From Chloroflexi bacterium RBG_16_56_11 (GTDB taxonomy: Bacteria > Chloroflexota > Dehalococcoidia > Dehalococcoidales > RBG-16-60-22): a DNA stretch of 8,446 nt. This document shows, one piece after another, positions 1-4,278 of the stretch; positions within the stretch are counted from its first letter, which is position 1, and the number at the start of each line of letters is the position of its first letter. Position numbers and translations under genes: made by a program. The notes beneath the pieces are model-generated. The model worked only from the letters and a program-made list of their open reading frames with translations. It was not told the origin of the DNA and did no database searches. Where the stretch lies: assembly GCA_001796865.1 (NCBI GenBank), contig MGNQ01000057.1, positions 1 through 8,446 of the forward strand. Direction: 5' to 3'.

Positions 1-260
1 AACCGGTTGGCCTCGTCAATCAGGATTAGCCGGTAGCGCCGGGAGGTCATAACCTTGCGCAAAACACGCTCGAATTCGGCCAGGTTATTGCGGTTCGTAG
101 GGACATAGCGGTCGTAAGGCTCGTCCCGGTATTCGTTCATAATGTCATAGACGAAAGCGCACCCGGCGAACCTGGCCAGGATATAGTTAGCCAGGGTGGA
201 CTTTCCGGAGTCATTTAATCCGAAAATGACGAATGATTTATTTTCCAGGTCGATGTTCAT
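1..260 (-). CDS. P-loop ATPase, probable genome-packaging ATPase (A32/FtsK-HerA-like), N-terminal part
   Basis: The first 86 residues are visible; the gene continues past the left edge. A hydrophobic strand (SFVIFG, residues 9-14) leads into a Walker A loop, GLNDSGKST (14-22). Next come an acidic VYDIMNEY segment (37-44), YVPTNR (52-57), and a Walker B strand, LILIDEA (78-84), with Asp82 and Glu83. Short Walker A-to-B spacing with an intervening 'D..EY...Y.P.' stretch is typical of packaging ATPases of tailless membrane-containing viruses. These pump DNA into a preformed capsid. A Zot/pI-type ATPase of filamentous phages is the main alternative; the C-terminal half would decide (Zot proteins usually carry a membrane helix). 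The ATG overlaps the previous gene's stop in an ATGA junction, indicating translational coupling. P-loop ATPase is near certain; the packaging role is inference. Confidence 0.8.
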   Translation of the reverse strand, partial: MNIDLENKSFVIFGLNDSGKSTLANYILARFAGCAFVYDIMNEYRDEPYDRYVPTNRNNLAEFERVLRKVMTSRRYRLILIDEANR

Positions 261-664
261 TTTAGTAGCTCCCGCGCCTGTTTAATGGTAAACGGCCCGG
301 CTAGACCTACCAGGTCATTGATGGTTCTTTCCCCCAGCCCCTTTTCAATGGCAAAATCAAGGGCCAGGATAGCGATAGATTTCAAAACGGCTTCCGGCTT
401 CGGCGGTGGTTCCGGCAGCGGCAGCTCCTTAATTTCGGGCGGTGGCTTTCTGCCCTGCGGAGGCGGGACGTCGATAACCCGCTGCGGTCCCCGCTCCGGG
501 CCGGTGTCGCTTGCGGGAGCGGCGAGTCCCCGTAGCTTTTGAATATCGGCAACCAGGCTGCGGATATTGTTGATAACGCTGTTGAGCTGCCCCAGCGGGT
601 TACCGCCAGCGGCTGGGGCAGCGCCGCCCAGTTTTTCAATGGCGGCGCCATCGAGCTTAGGCAT
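257..664 (-). CDS. Proline-rich linker protein, function unknown
   Basis: This 135-aa protein has three parts. Residues 1-50 are Ala/Gly-rich and probably helical (LNSVINNIRSLVADIQKLRG). A strongly proline-rich charged linker follows at about 54-92 (PPPQGRKPPPEIKELP, LPEPPPKPE). The C-terminal 45 residues form a compact helical region ending in FTIKQARELLK. I recognise no family. The two-domain layout suggests an adaptor connecting two partners. It lies directly upstream of the P-loop ATPase with an ATGA overlap, so a partner role with that ATPase is plausible but unproven. The start overlaps the preceding stop by 8 bases, and GGAAGG lies six bases before the ATG. Confidence 0.8.
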   Translation of the reverse strand: MPKLDGAAIEKLGGAAPAAGGNPLGQLNSVINNIRSLVADIQKLRGLAAPASDTGPERGPQRVIDVPPPQGRKPPPEIKELPLPEPPPKPEAVLKSIAILALDFAIEKGLGERTINDLVGLAGPFTIKQARELLK

Positions 665-938
665 TGACGGCCTTCCAGTCCAGGGACTCCCCGCATTTCG
701 GGCAGGGGTCTTGCCCCCGGCTCAGCGGACCGCCGCAGGCGGTGCAGTGATAGGTATCGCGGGCTTCTTCCGGGGCCTCGATTTCCAGCGTTTCAACATC
801 GCCGGGCGGCGGGGATGCCGGCGGCGGGGCGGGATTGGCCTCTTTTTCCCTCCTGTATTCGTCCGGGTGCTTCCGGGCCTTGTGGCTGGCCAGGTCTTTC
901 ACGACGGCGTCACAATAAGGACACTTTTTAGCGGGCAT
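657..938 (-). CDS. Two-domain zinc-finger protein: N-terminal C2H2 finger and C-terminal zinc ribbon
   Basis: This 93-aa protein begins with a C2H2-like finger: Cys6, Cys9, His19, His24 (C-x2-C-x9-H-x4-H), followed by basic residues. A proline-rich linker (NPAPPPASPPPG, 35-46) and an acidic stretch lead to a zinc ribbon with Cys65, Cys68, Cys79 and Cys82 (CTACGG and CPKCGE). C2H2 fingers are uncommon in bacterial proteins but recur in mobile elements and viruses, usually as DNA- or protein-binding modules. The start is secure: TAGGAGG lies seven bases before the ATG, and its TAG is also the stop of the preceding gene. The target is unknown; DNA binding or regulation is the reasonable guess. 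Confidence 0.88.
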   Translation of the reverse strand: MPAKKCPYCDAVVKDLASHKARKHPDEYRREKEANPAPPPASPPPGDVETLEIEAPEEARDTYHCTACGGPLSRGQDPCPKCGESLDWKAVNA

Positions 939-949
939 GGTTAAACCTC

Positions 950-1267
950 CTACGTTAAAATTATTTTCCGGTCAGATTTCTTAAACCCCAGGTCAGCCCT
1001 CAGTCTGTCGAGGAGCGGTTCCTCTATGGGGTAGGGGACCATCCGGGCGCGGCGGCACCGGGCCAGCAGGTGTTGATAACAGAACGCGCCGGGCGGGAAA
1101 AAGACACAGGGAGCGGTGATGAAATAGACGACCTTGGGCGAGCTGCAATCCAGACACTTGACGCCCAAGTCGCGGGCGGTCTCGCTGGGTAACATGAACG
1201 GCTTTGCACCGGCCGAGGGCAGCCCGGCCTGTTCAAGTTCTCGTTTTAAGCCCTTGTCAATCTCCAT
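950..1267 (-). CDS. Small cysteine-rich protein, probable treble-clef-type zinc binder
   Basis: This 105-aa protein has an N-terminal helical region (MEIDKGLKRELEQAGL) and a cysteine cluster: Cys38-x2-Cys41, then Cys63-x2-His66 with further cysteines at 54 and 71. CxxC...CxxH is what a small treble-clef zinc site would need. A basic stretch follows (ARCRRARM). No enzyme motif is seen and I recognise no family. The ATG lies inside the end of the preceding gene (11-base overlap). It is preceded by AAGGAA in the loop of a short A5G/CT5 hairpin, a start arrangement shared with two other genes in the window. Confidence 0.82.
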   Translation of the reverse strand: MEIDKGLKRELEQAGLPSAGAKPFMLPSETARDLGVKCLDCSSPKVVYFITAPCVFFPPGAFCYQHLLARCRRARMVPYPIEEPLLDRLRADLGFKKSDRKIILT

Positions 1268-1676
1268 AAAAAGGTTCCTTTTTAACCCCTGTCGTCAGTC
1301 TTGAGATTTTGAGCGTGGGACGGGGCGGGGGTTTTTGGTGTTCCTGGTAGTACCGGCGACTGGAGGCGGCTCTGGCCTCACGGTGTTCCTGGCGGTACCG
1401 GCGACTGGAGGCGGCTTTGGCCTCACGGTGTTCCTGGTAGTACCGGCGCCTGGAGGCGGCTATGGCCTCACGGTGTTCCTGGCGGTACCGGCGACTGGAG
1501 GCGGCTCTGGCCTCACGGTGTTCCTGGTAGTACCGGCGATTGGAGGCGGCCACAGTGTTTTCCCTGGACGAATTTTTGTCCCAGCAAATAATACACTGGA
1601 CTTTTTCCTCTAATTGGGCGTCCCATTCTGTGAGGGCACCGCATATTGAGCATGGGAGAAACAAGGCAGTCACCAT
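1257..1676 (-). CDS. Zinc-ribbon protein with five tandem 15-residue repeats
   Basis: This 139-aa protein begins with a four-cysteine zinc site, Cys9-x2-Cys12 and Cys28-x2-Cys31 (CSICG, CIICW). Residues 47 to about 115 are tandem 15-aa units of the type RRYYQEHREARAASS, five in all, with position 4 alternating Tyr/Arg/Tyr/Arg/Tyr. Arg, Glu, Gln and Ala dominate, predicting a long charged helix or coiled coil. Similar 'YYQ.HRE' repeats occur in hypothetical phage proteins. The C-terminus is basic and proline-containing. The ATG overlaps the recombinase stop by 7 bases (ATGGTGA), with AAGAAGAGAG upstream. Function unknown; nucleic-acid binding is a guess from the ribbon and charge. Confidence 0.82.
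   Translation of the reverse strand: MVTALFLPCSICGALTEWDAQLEEKVQCIICWDKNSSRENTVAASNRRYYQEHREARAASSRRYRQEHREAIAASRRRYYQEHREAKAASSRRYRQEHREARAASSRRYYQEHQKPPPRPTLKISRLTTGVKKEPFYGD
1264..1284 (-). promoter_or_regulatory. Recurrent start cassette T-A5-GG-N3-C-T5-ATGG (copy at 105-aa protein)
   Basis: Same arrangement with AAC as the variable triplet, which makes the stem one pair longer (A5GG/CCT5) but leaves a loop of only two bases. The SD is the weaker AAGGAA. Confidence 0.7.
1337..1553. repeat. 45-bp tandem repeat, about 4.8 copies, with a 90-bp super-period
   Basis: Units start at 1337, 1382, 1427, 1472 and 1517; the last is partial. Units 1, 3 and 5 carry ggtagtaccgg where units 2 and 4 carry ggcggtaccgg, so the array looks like amplification of a 90-bp dimer. 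Units 2 and 4 differ at one base. The period is a multiple of three, so copy-number change keeps the reading frame and only lengthens the helical repeat of the protein. Confidence 0.95.
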
Positions 1677-2194
1677 TTTAACGCTCTCTTCTTACGAATT
1701 TTCTTGTCGTGGCTACCGCGCGGGCGCCCCCACCGGAAACCCTCACGGCGCTTGCGTGCTATCCCCTCTCTGGTGCGCTCGGAGCGCCGTTGACTCTCCA
1801 TCCGGGCCACCCAGCCGGTCAGGGCAAATAAAAGCTCTCCAAGGTCACCGGGGGCTTCAGTCCAGGACTCCTGAAGGGAATAGAGATGGATTCCCCACTT
1901 ATTGAGCTTATGGACAAATTCCAGAATAGCCAGGGCGCCCTGGCGGGAGACGCGGTCAAGCGCCCACACCAGAACGCAGTCAAATCTACGCTTATAGGCG
2001 TCCCCGATAAGACGGGAAAGCTCCGACTGGTGGCCGTCCCGCCAGGCCGAGGCGTTTTCCTCATAGACCCCTAGGACCGTCCAGCCCCGGCGCCCGGCCC
2101 ACTCTTTTAACACCGGCGTCTGGTTCTCCGGGTTCTGCATATCCGTAGACACGCGCGAGTAGATGACGGCCCGTTTTATCTCTTTCGCTGCCAT
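1670..2194 (-). CDS. Serine recombinase/resolvase, catalytic domain
   Basis: A 174-aa small serine recombinase. Catalytic Ser16 lies in IYSRVSTD, where Arg14 also belongs to the active site. The family's second arginine motif is ALDRVSR (78-84). The long dimerisation helix follows at about 116-150, with SERTREGIARKRREG at its end and a GRPRG arm (156-160). A basic tail (SHDKKIRKKR) then ends the protein, so the usual C-terminal helix-turn-helix is missing. Such enzymes cut and rejoin DNA through a 5'-phosphoserine link, for resolution, inversion or integration. The ATG at 2194 has only a weak SD. It may be reached by coupling to the upstream gene, by -1 frameshifting at 2197-2203, or from GTG codons in the upstream repeats (open to 2284). 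Recombinase identity is firm; its task is not visible. Confidence 0.93.
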   Translation of the reverse strand: MAAKEIKRAVIYSRVSTDMQNPENQTPVLKEWAGRRGWTVLGVYEENASAWRDGHQSELSRLIGDAYKRRFDCVLVWALDRVSRQGALAILEFVHKLNKWGIHLYSLQESWTEAPGDLGELLFALTGWVARMESQRRSERTREGIARKRREGFRWGRPRGSHDKKIRKKRALKW

Positions 2195-2412
2195 CGTTTT
2201 TTTACCCTGCCCTGATAACACTTCTCCCTGCCCTGATAACACTTCTCCCTGCCCTGGTAACACTTCTCCCTGCCCTGATAACACTTCTCATGTTCAAAAG
2301 TAATGCGCCTCCCCTTGCTTTCCCTGATAGCTCTATTACCCTGGGCAATCAGGCCTTGACAATACTCGCAGATGTGGGTTTCCTTAGTTACAACTAACAG
2401 CAGATTGGACAT
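2176..2412 (-). CDS. Small zinc-finger protein with four EKCYQGR repeats, upstream of recombinase
   Basis: This 78-aa protein has a C-x2-C site at Cys15/Cys18 (HICEYC) and His41-x2-Cys44 (FEHEKC), a CxxC...HxxC pattern seen in small phage zinc-finger proteins. The HEKC segment opens four perfect tandem repeats of EKCYQGR (42-69). A very basic tail follows (VKKRWQRKR). The start is secure: AAGGAG four bases before the ATG. Its 3' end overlaps the recombinase ATG by 19 bases, and an A7 run there could shift ribosomes into the recombinase frame. The C2HC site and basic tail fit a DNA-binding role, perhaps for the recombinase, which lacks its own helix-turn-helix; this is inference. Confidence 0.83.
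   Translation of the reverse strand: MSNLLLVVTKETHICEYCQGLIAQGNRAIRESKGRRITFEHEKCYQGREKCYQGREKCYQGREKCYQGRVKKRWQRKR
2197..2203 (-). other. Candidate -1 ribosomal frameshift slippery heptamer A_AAA_AAA
   Basis: Read in the frame of the zinc-finger/repeat gene the codons are GTA AAA AAA CGA, giving a perfect X_XXY_YYZ heptamer. A -1 slip continues as ACG ATG GCA, exactly the recombinase frame, which has no stop between here and Ser16. AGGGCAGGG lies just upstream and could act as an internal SD. I found no strong downstream stem; only an imperfect GATGGC/GTCATC pairing with a long loop. Confidence 0.5.
2209..2290. repeat. 21-bp tandem repeat, about 3.9 copies
   Basis: Units begin at 2209, 2230, 2251 and 2272; the last is slightly short. 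They are identical except one A-to-G change in the third. The 21-bp period keeps both overlapping frames: EKCYQGR in the zinc-finger gene and GEVLSGQ upstream of the recombinase. On the minus strand each full unit also contains GGGAG followed two bases later by GTG in the recombinase frame. Confidence 0.96.
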
Positions 2413-2662
2413 AGTGCTCCTTCAAATACGTTTCCGGCTTCGGGATGTATTTGTAGATATAGCCCCGCGATACGTTCAAATTACGGGCAGCCTCGGCCAC
2501 CGTCAGGCTATTGTGTAACGCGTCACAAATGATATTGACGGGGAGATTCAGAGGCTTGCGCCCCAACCAGTTACCCGACTCTCTTTTGTGGATTTCTTCC
2601 GCCAGGGCAATCCGGCAATTGTCAAGAGTATTCACCAGCCGTTTTAGTTCGTCAGTCTCCAT
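2384..2662 (-). CDS. Helix-turn-helix protein resembling a resolvase C-terminal DNA-binding domain
   Basis: This 92-aa protein has an N-terminal charged helix (ELKRLVNTLDNCRIALAEEI) and a helix-turn-helix at about 53-73 (LTVAEAARNLNVSRGYIYKYI). The motif and its GRKP lead-in (34-37) match the HTH_7-type domain usually fused to the end of serine resolvases (GRP...L.VAEIAR.LGVSR.T.Y.YL). Two genes downstream is a recombinase lacking this domain. It may supply DNA binding in trans or act as a separate regulator. I chose the ATG at 2662 because GGGGGT sits four bases upstream; a GTG at 2668 is an alternative adding two residues. The start overlaps the preceding stop by 11 bases. Confidence 0.86.
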   Translation of the reverse strand: METDELKRLVNTLDNCRIALAEEIHKRESGNWLGRKPLNLPVNIICDALHNSLTVAEAARNLNVSRGYIYKYIPKPETYLKEHYVQSAVSCN

Positions 2663-3290
2663 CGGCACCCCCTAAAATATCGTCAATCTGGATTTGCAGC
2701 CGCAGCTGGCTGGCCAGCTTCTCAATGTCCCGCCGCCCGGCGGCGCGGTCGTTAGCGTCCTCAGAGTTGATGACATCGGCCAGCAGCCCGTGCAGCTTTA
2801 ACTCGGCACGGATAATGTCCGGGACGTTTAAAGCGTCCAATCTGCGTTTCACGGCCTCCGAATAGGCCAGGGCGTAGGCGGCCTGTTTGACGCTCTCCCA
2901 GCGCCGCATTTTAAAGGCGTAGGCCAACCGCTGCAGGGCCGTTACCTTGTCCGGCCAGCGTTCCAGGTGTCTGATGGCGTTATCCAGCCAGAAAAGAATA
3001 TCGTCATGGCGGGACAGGTAATAGCGGGCCTGGCCCAGCTGGACGCGGTTATAGTCCGGGTTGCCAGGTCCGATACGCCGGAAATGACCGTATCCATCCG
3101 GGTATTCAATCCCCTGGCCGGGGAGCTGGCCATCCCGGTCATAGGCAATAAAGGGACGTTTTCCCGGCCCGGCCTGGTGGGAATCAAAGCAGGCGATAAC
3201 CAGCTTCCGGGCGTTAAGCCCCTCGTAAATTGCCCCGCAACTTGCGCACAAAAACGTCCTACCGTTGACCAGCACTCTGTATTTGGCCAC
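2652..3290 (-). CDS. Hypothetical protein, N-terminal zinc finger and helical C-terminus
   Basis: This 212-aa protein is the largest in the left half. Its N-terminus has Cys15-x2-Cys18 (FLCASCG) and Cys34-x3-His38 (ACFDSH), a likely zinc site. A central part follows (PDGYGHFRRIGPGNPDY). The last 110 residues are helical and charged (DNAIRHLERW, ALQRLAYAFKMRRW, AAYALAYSEAVKRRLDAL), ending with QLRLQIQIDDIL and an acidic tail. No enzyme motif is recognised. The first start is GTG at 3290, two bases after the upstream stop and without a clear SD, so initiation probably depends on coupling. A second GTG five codons later is possible. Genome replication is conceivable from position only. Confidence 0.82.
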   Translation of the reverse strand: MAKYRVLVNGRTFLCASCGAIYEGLNARKLVIACFDSHQAGPGKRPFIAYDRDGQLPGQGIEYPDGYGHFRRIGPGNPDYNRVQLGQARYYLSRHDDILFWLDNAIRHLERWPDKVTALQRLAYAFKMRRWESVKQAAYALAYSEAVKRRLDALNVPDIIRAELKLHGLLADVINSEDANDRAAGRRDIEKLASQLRLQIQIDDILGGADGD

Positions 3291-3292
3291 TT

Positions 3293-3544
3293 TTAATGTA
3301 GTTCCGGCGCCAGGTCGATGACGCCGGGTAACAGGTGTCTAAGTTTTTTGTTCTCGCGTCGGCGGGCGACCGTGTTCCTGACGCGCCGATGTAACTGACC
3401 GCCGTGTTTTTCGCCAATCAATCGATAGCTTCGCGCGAGCGGGAGCGGCGGGAGATAATAGACGTAGCCGCAGCACAGGCAGTAATATTCTGTATCCTGG
3501 AATAACCGGCCGCCACAGCGTGGGCATTTAACTTTTGGCAACAT
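3293..3544 (-). CDS. Small zinc-ribbon protein with basic C-terminus
   Basis: This 83-aa protein begins with a zinc ribbon, Cys7-x2-Cys10 (CPRCGG) and Cys22-x2-Cys25 (CLCCG), with aromatic residues between and after (EYY, YVYY). The rest is strongly basic (RRVRNTVARRRENKKLRH). This looks like a nucleic-acid-binding adaptor or transcription factor. The ATG lies inside the previous gene (17-base overlap). The nearest SD-like bases are weak, so coupling is likely. No family assigned. Confidence 0.8.
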   Translation of the reverse strand: MLPKVKCPRCGGRLFQDTEYYCLCCGYVYYLPPLPLARSYRLIGEKHGGQLHRRVRNTVARRRENKKLRHLLPGVIDLAPELH

Positions 3545-3725
3545 GGATATAACCCCCCTCGGTGGACTTAATATAGCTGGCTATGGCGTAGCCGGAGATT
3601 TCCTCGTAAAGCTCCGGCTTTAACCGGCGCAGGCAGGAGATACAGAGCACGTCCCCGCGATAGAGGGTGACAACCGCTATCTCGCTCGACACGTCGCAGA
3701 TAGCACAGGCTATTTCTTTAACCAT
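3528..3725 (-). CDS. Small four-cysteine zinc-binding protein
   Basis: This 65-aa protein has Cys7-x2-Cys10 and Cys28-x2-Cys31 (CAIC, CISC), a compact zinc-ribbon or rubredoxin-like knuckle, then a helical end (RRLKPELYEEISGYAIASYI). I chose the ATG at 3725 because it carries the T-A5-GG-N3-C-T5-ATGG start cassette shared with the genes starting at 1267 and 5863, with a strong AAGGGGG SD. The same frame is open upstream to an ATG at 3926 that overlaps the regulator stop as ATGA, giving a 132-aa version. The added 67 residues come from AT-rich DNA and look unlike the other proteins here. Both starts remain possible. Confidence 0.72.
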   Translation of the reverse strand: MVKEIACAICDVSSEIAVVTLYRGDVLCISCLRRLKPELYEEISGYAIASYIKSTEGGYIHVAKS

Positions 3726-3742
3726 AAAAAGCCCCCTTTTTA
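3722..3742 (-). promoter_or_regulatory. Recurrent start cassette T-A5-GG-N3-C-T5-ATGG (copy at 65-aa zinc protein)
   Basis: Same arrangement as at 5860-5880, with GGG as the variable triplet and GGGG in the hairpin loop. It supports the ATG at 3725 as a genuine start. Confidence 0.7.
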
Positions 3743-3922
3743 CAGTATTCCCCACAGCAGCCACCAGCACATTATGGAAACTTGTTACGTTGCTGCCTTG
3801 ATGGAAAACGGCAGAATGTAAAGGTATTATGTGAAGTATATTTATATATTTATGGTAAGTAGTCTTAGCTAAAGACCCTAGATAGCTTACATAACATATA
3901 GAACGCGTCGCCATTATCGTTT
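3742..3922 (-). other. AT-rich segment between regulator and zinc-protein operon; leader or N-terminal extension
   Basis: About 180 bases, clearly AT-richer than the surroundings, especially 3830-3900 (tatatttatatatttatgg). It holds an inverted repeat GTCTT-N5-AAGAC at 3862-3876, centred on TTAGCTAA. I found no convincing -35/-10 pair. It may be an untranslated leader, a regulator target, a replication-related AT-rich element, or coding for a 67-residue extension of the downstream zinc protein, since that frame has no stop. Confidence 0.4.
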
Positions 3923-4081
3923 TCATTTAGTGCGCCCCTGGTGATTTTTTTCCCGCTTTTCTAGCCCCTCCCGGATGAAACTATCGAGCAATTTCCTGAT
4001 AGTTACCCCGTCCTCGGCGGCGGCGATTTTGAGCGGGCGGTGAAGGCTCAAAGATAAACGGAGCTGTGTTGTATTGGCCAT
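3923..4081 (-). CDS. Ribbon-helix-helix (Arc/CopG-type) transcriptional regulator
   Basis: This 52-aa protein has the ribbon-helix-helix layout: a short beta-strand with alternating residues (TTQLRLSLS, 4-12), a first helix (LKIAAAED, 17-24), a GVT turn, and a second helix (IRKLLDSFIREGLEKREK, 28-45). Such proteins bind DNA as dimers through the paired strand. It is the first gene after the sigma-70 promoter at 4090-4118. An inverted repeat overlapping the -10 box is a natural target for autorepression. No SD precedes the ATG, which lies about two bases from the predicted transcription start, so the message is probably leaderless. It is too short for many gene-calling cut-offs, but motif, promoter and operon position agree. 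Confidence 0.85.
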   Translation of the reverse strand: MANTTQLRLSLSLHRPLKIAAAEDGVTIRKLLDSFIREGLEKREKNHQGRTK

Positions 4082-4082
4082 T

Positions 4083-4098
4083 TGGTAACAAGATACCA
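4083..4098. promoter_or_regulatory. Candidate operator, inverted repeat TGGTA-N6-TACCA
   Basis: Perfect 5-bp arms (4083-4087 and 4094-4098) separated by six bases, overlapping the -10 box and start region of the ribbon-helix-helix gene. This is the usual place for an autoregulatory site of that family. The arms are short, so chance is not excluded. Confidence 0.45.
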
Positions 4099-4118
4099 TA
4101 ATGCGGGGGAATTGTCAA
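4090..4118 (-). promoter_or_regulatory. Sigma-70-type promoter of the regulator/zinc-protein operon
   Basis: On the minus strand a perfect -35 box TTGACA (4118-4113) is followed by exactly 17 bp and the -10 box TATCTT (4095-4090, four of six consensus bases including the key TA at the start and final T). The predicted start point is about 4082-4084, at or next to the ATG at 4081. It is the only strong promoter I see in the window. Confidence 0.8.
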
Positions 4119-4133
4119 GGGCGTTTTGGGGAA

Positions 4134-4145
4134 AAATCCGGATTT
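4134..4145. repeat. 12-bp perfect palindrome AAATCCGGATTT
   Basis: A perfect palindrome just after the end of the virion-type operon and 16 bases upstream of the -35 box. On the minus strand it continues as TTTTTCCCC. With no unpaired loop it would make only a weak terminator. A protein-binding site is equally possible. Confidence 0.35.
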
Positions 4146-4278
4146 ATTTCAGGGAAGCTTCCAGGGCAGCCACGCGGGATTGTATTTCGGCTATTATTTT
4201 GTCAATCTCCGGGAGCTCCGGGTCGGGGACAGTTTCCGTCTTGATGAGCTGGCCGTTTTTAAACGTTTTAATTTCCAT
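4144..4278 (-). CDS. Small coiled-coil peptide, last gene of the virion-type operon
   Basis: This 44-aa peptide starts immediately after the stop of the 195-aa spike-like gene (TAA then ATG, no gap), a coupled arrangement. The first half is polar (MEIKTFKNGQLIKTETV), followed by PDPELP. The last 21 residues form a heptad pattern (IDKIIAEIQSRVAALEASLK), predicting a short coiled coil. Small genes of this kind lie next to fibre genes in many phages of Gram-positive bacteria and may aid assembly or trimerisation. That role is inference. It is short, but coupling, composition and a clean stop support it. Confidence 0.65.
   Translation of the reverse strand: MEIKTFKNGQLIKTETVPDPELPEIDKIIAEIQSRVAALEASLK

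Noticed and set aside
567..944. Plus-strand frame of 125 codons opposite the zinc-ribbon gene
   Set aside because: Shadow frame; the minus-strand gene has a TAGGAGG SD and clear zinc motifs.
1337..1553. CRISPR array
   Set aside because: The units are contiguous and in-frame coding, with no unique spacers between them.
1335..1613. Plus-strand frame with repeated VPATGGG units
   Set aside because: It is only the antisense reading of the 45-bp tandem repeat and lacks a start signal.
2195..2284. Upstream extension of the recombinase from GTG 2284 as the main start
   Set aside because: It would add only repeat-encoded GEVLSGQ residues before a normal resolvase N-terminus. Kept as a possible minor start, not the annotation.
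1670..2662. IS607-type insertion sequence (serine transposase)
   Set aside because: No TnpB gene follows, the helix-turn-helix lies in a separate gene two positions upstream, and no element ends are visible.
3780..3900. Second promoter inside the AT-rich segment
   Set aside because: TATAAA- and CATAAT-like boxes exist, but none has a -35 match at 16-18 bp spacing.
4134..4150. Rho-independent terminator after the virion-type operon
   Set aside because: The palindrome AAATCCGGATTT has no loop; with a four-base loop only weak A-U pairs remain, so termination is not convincing.
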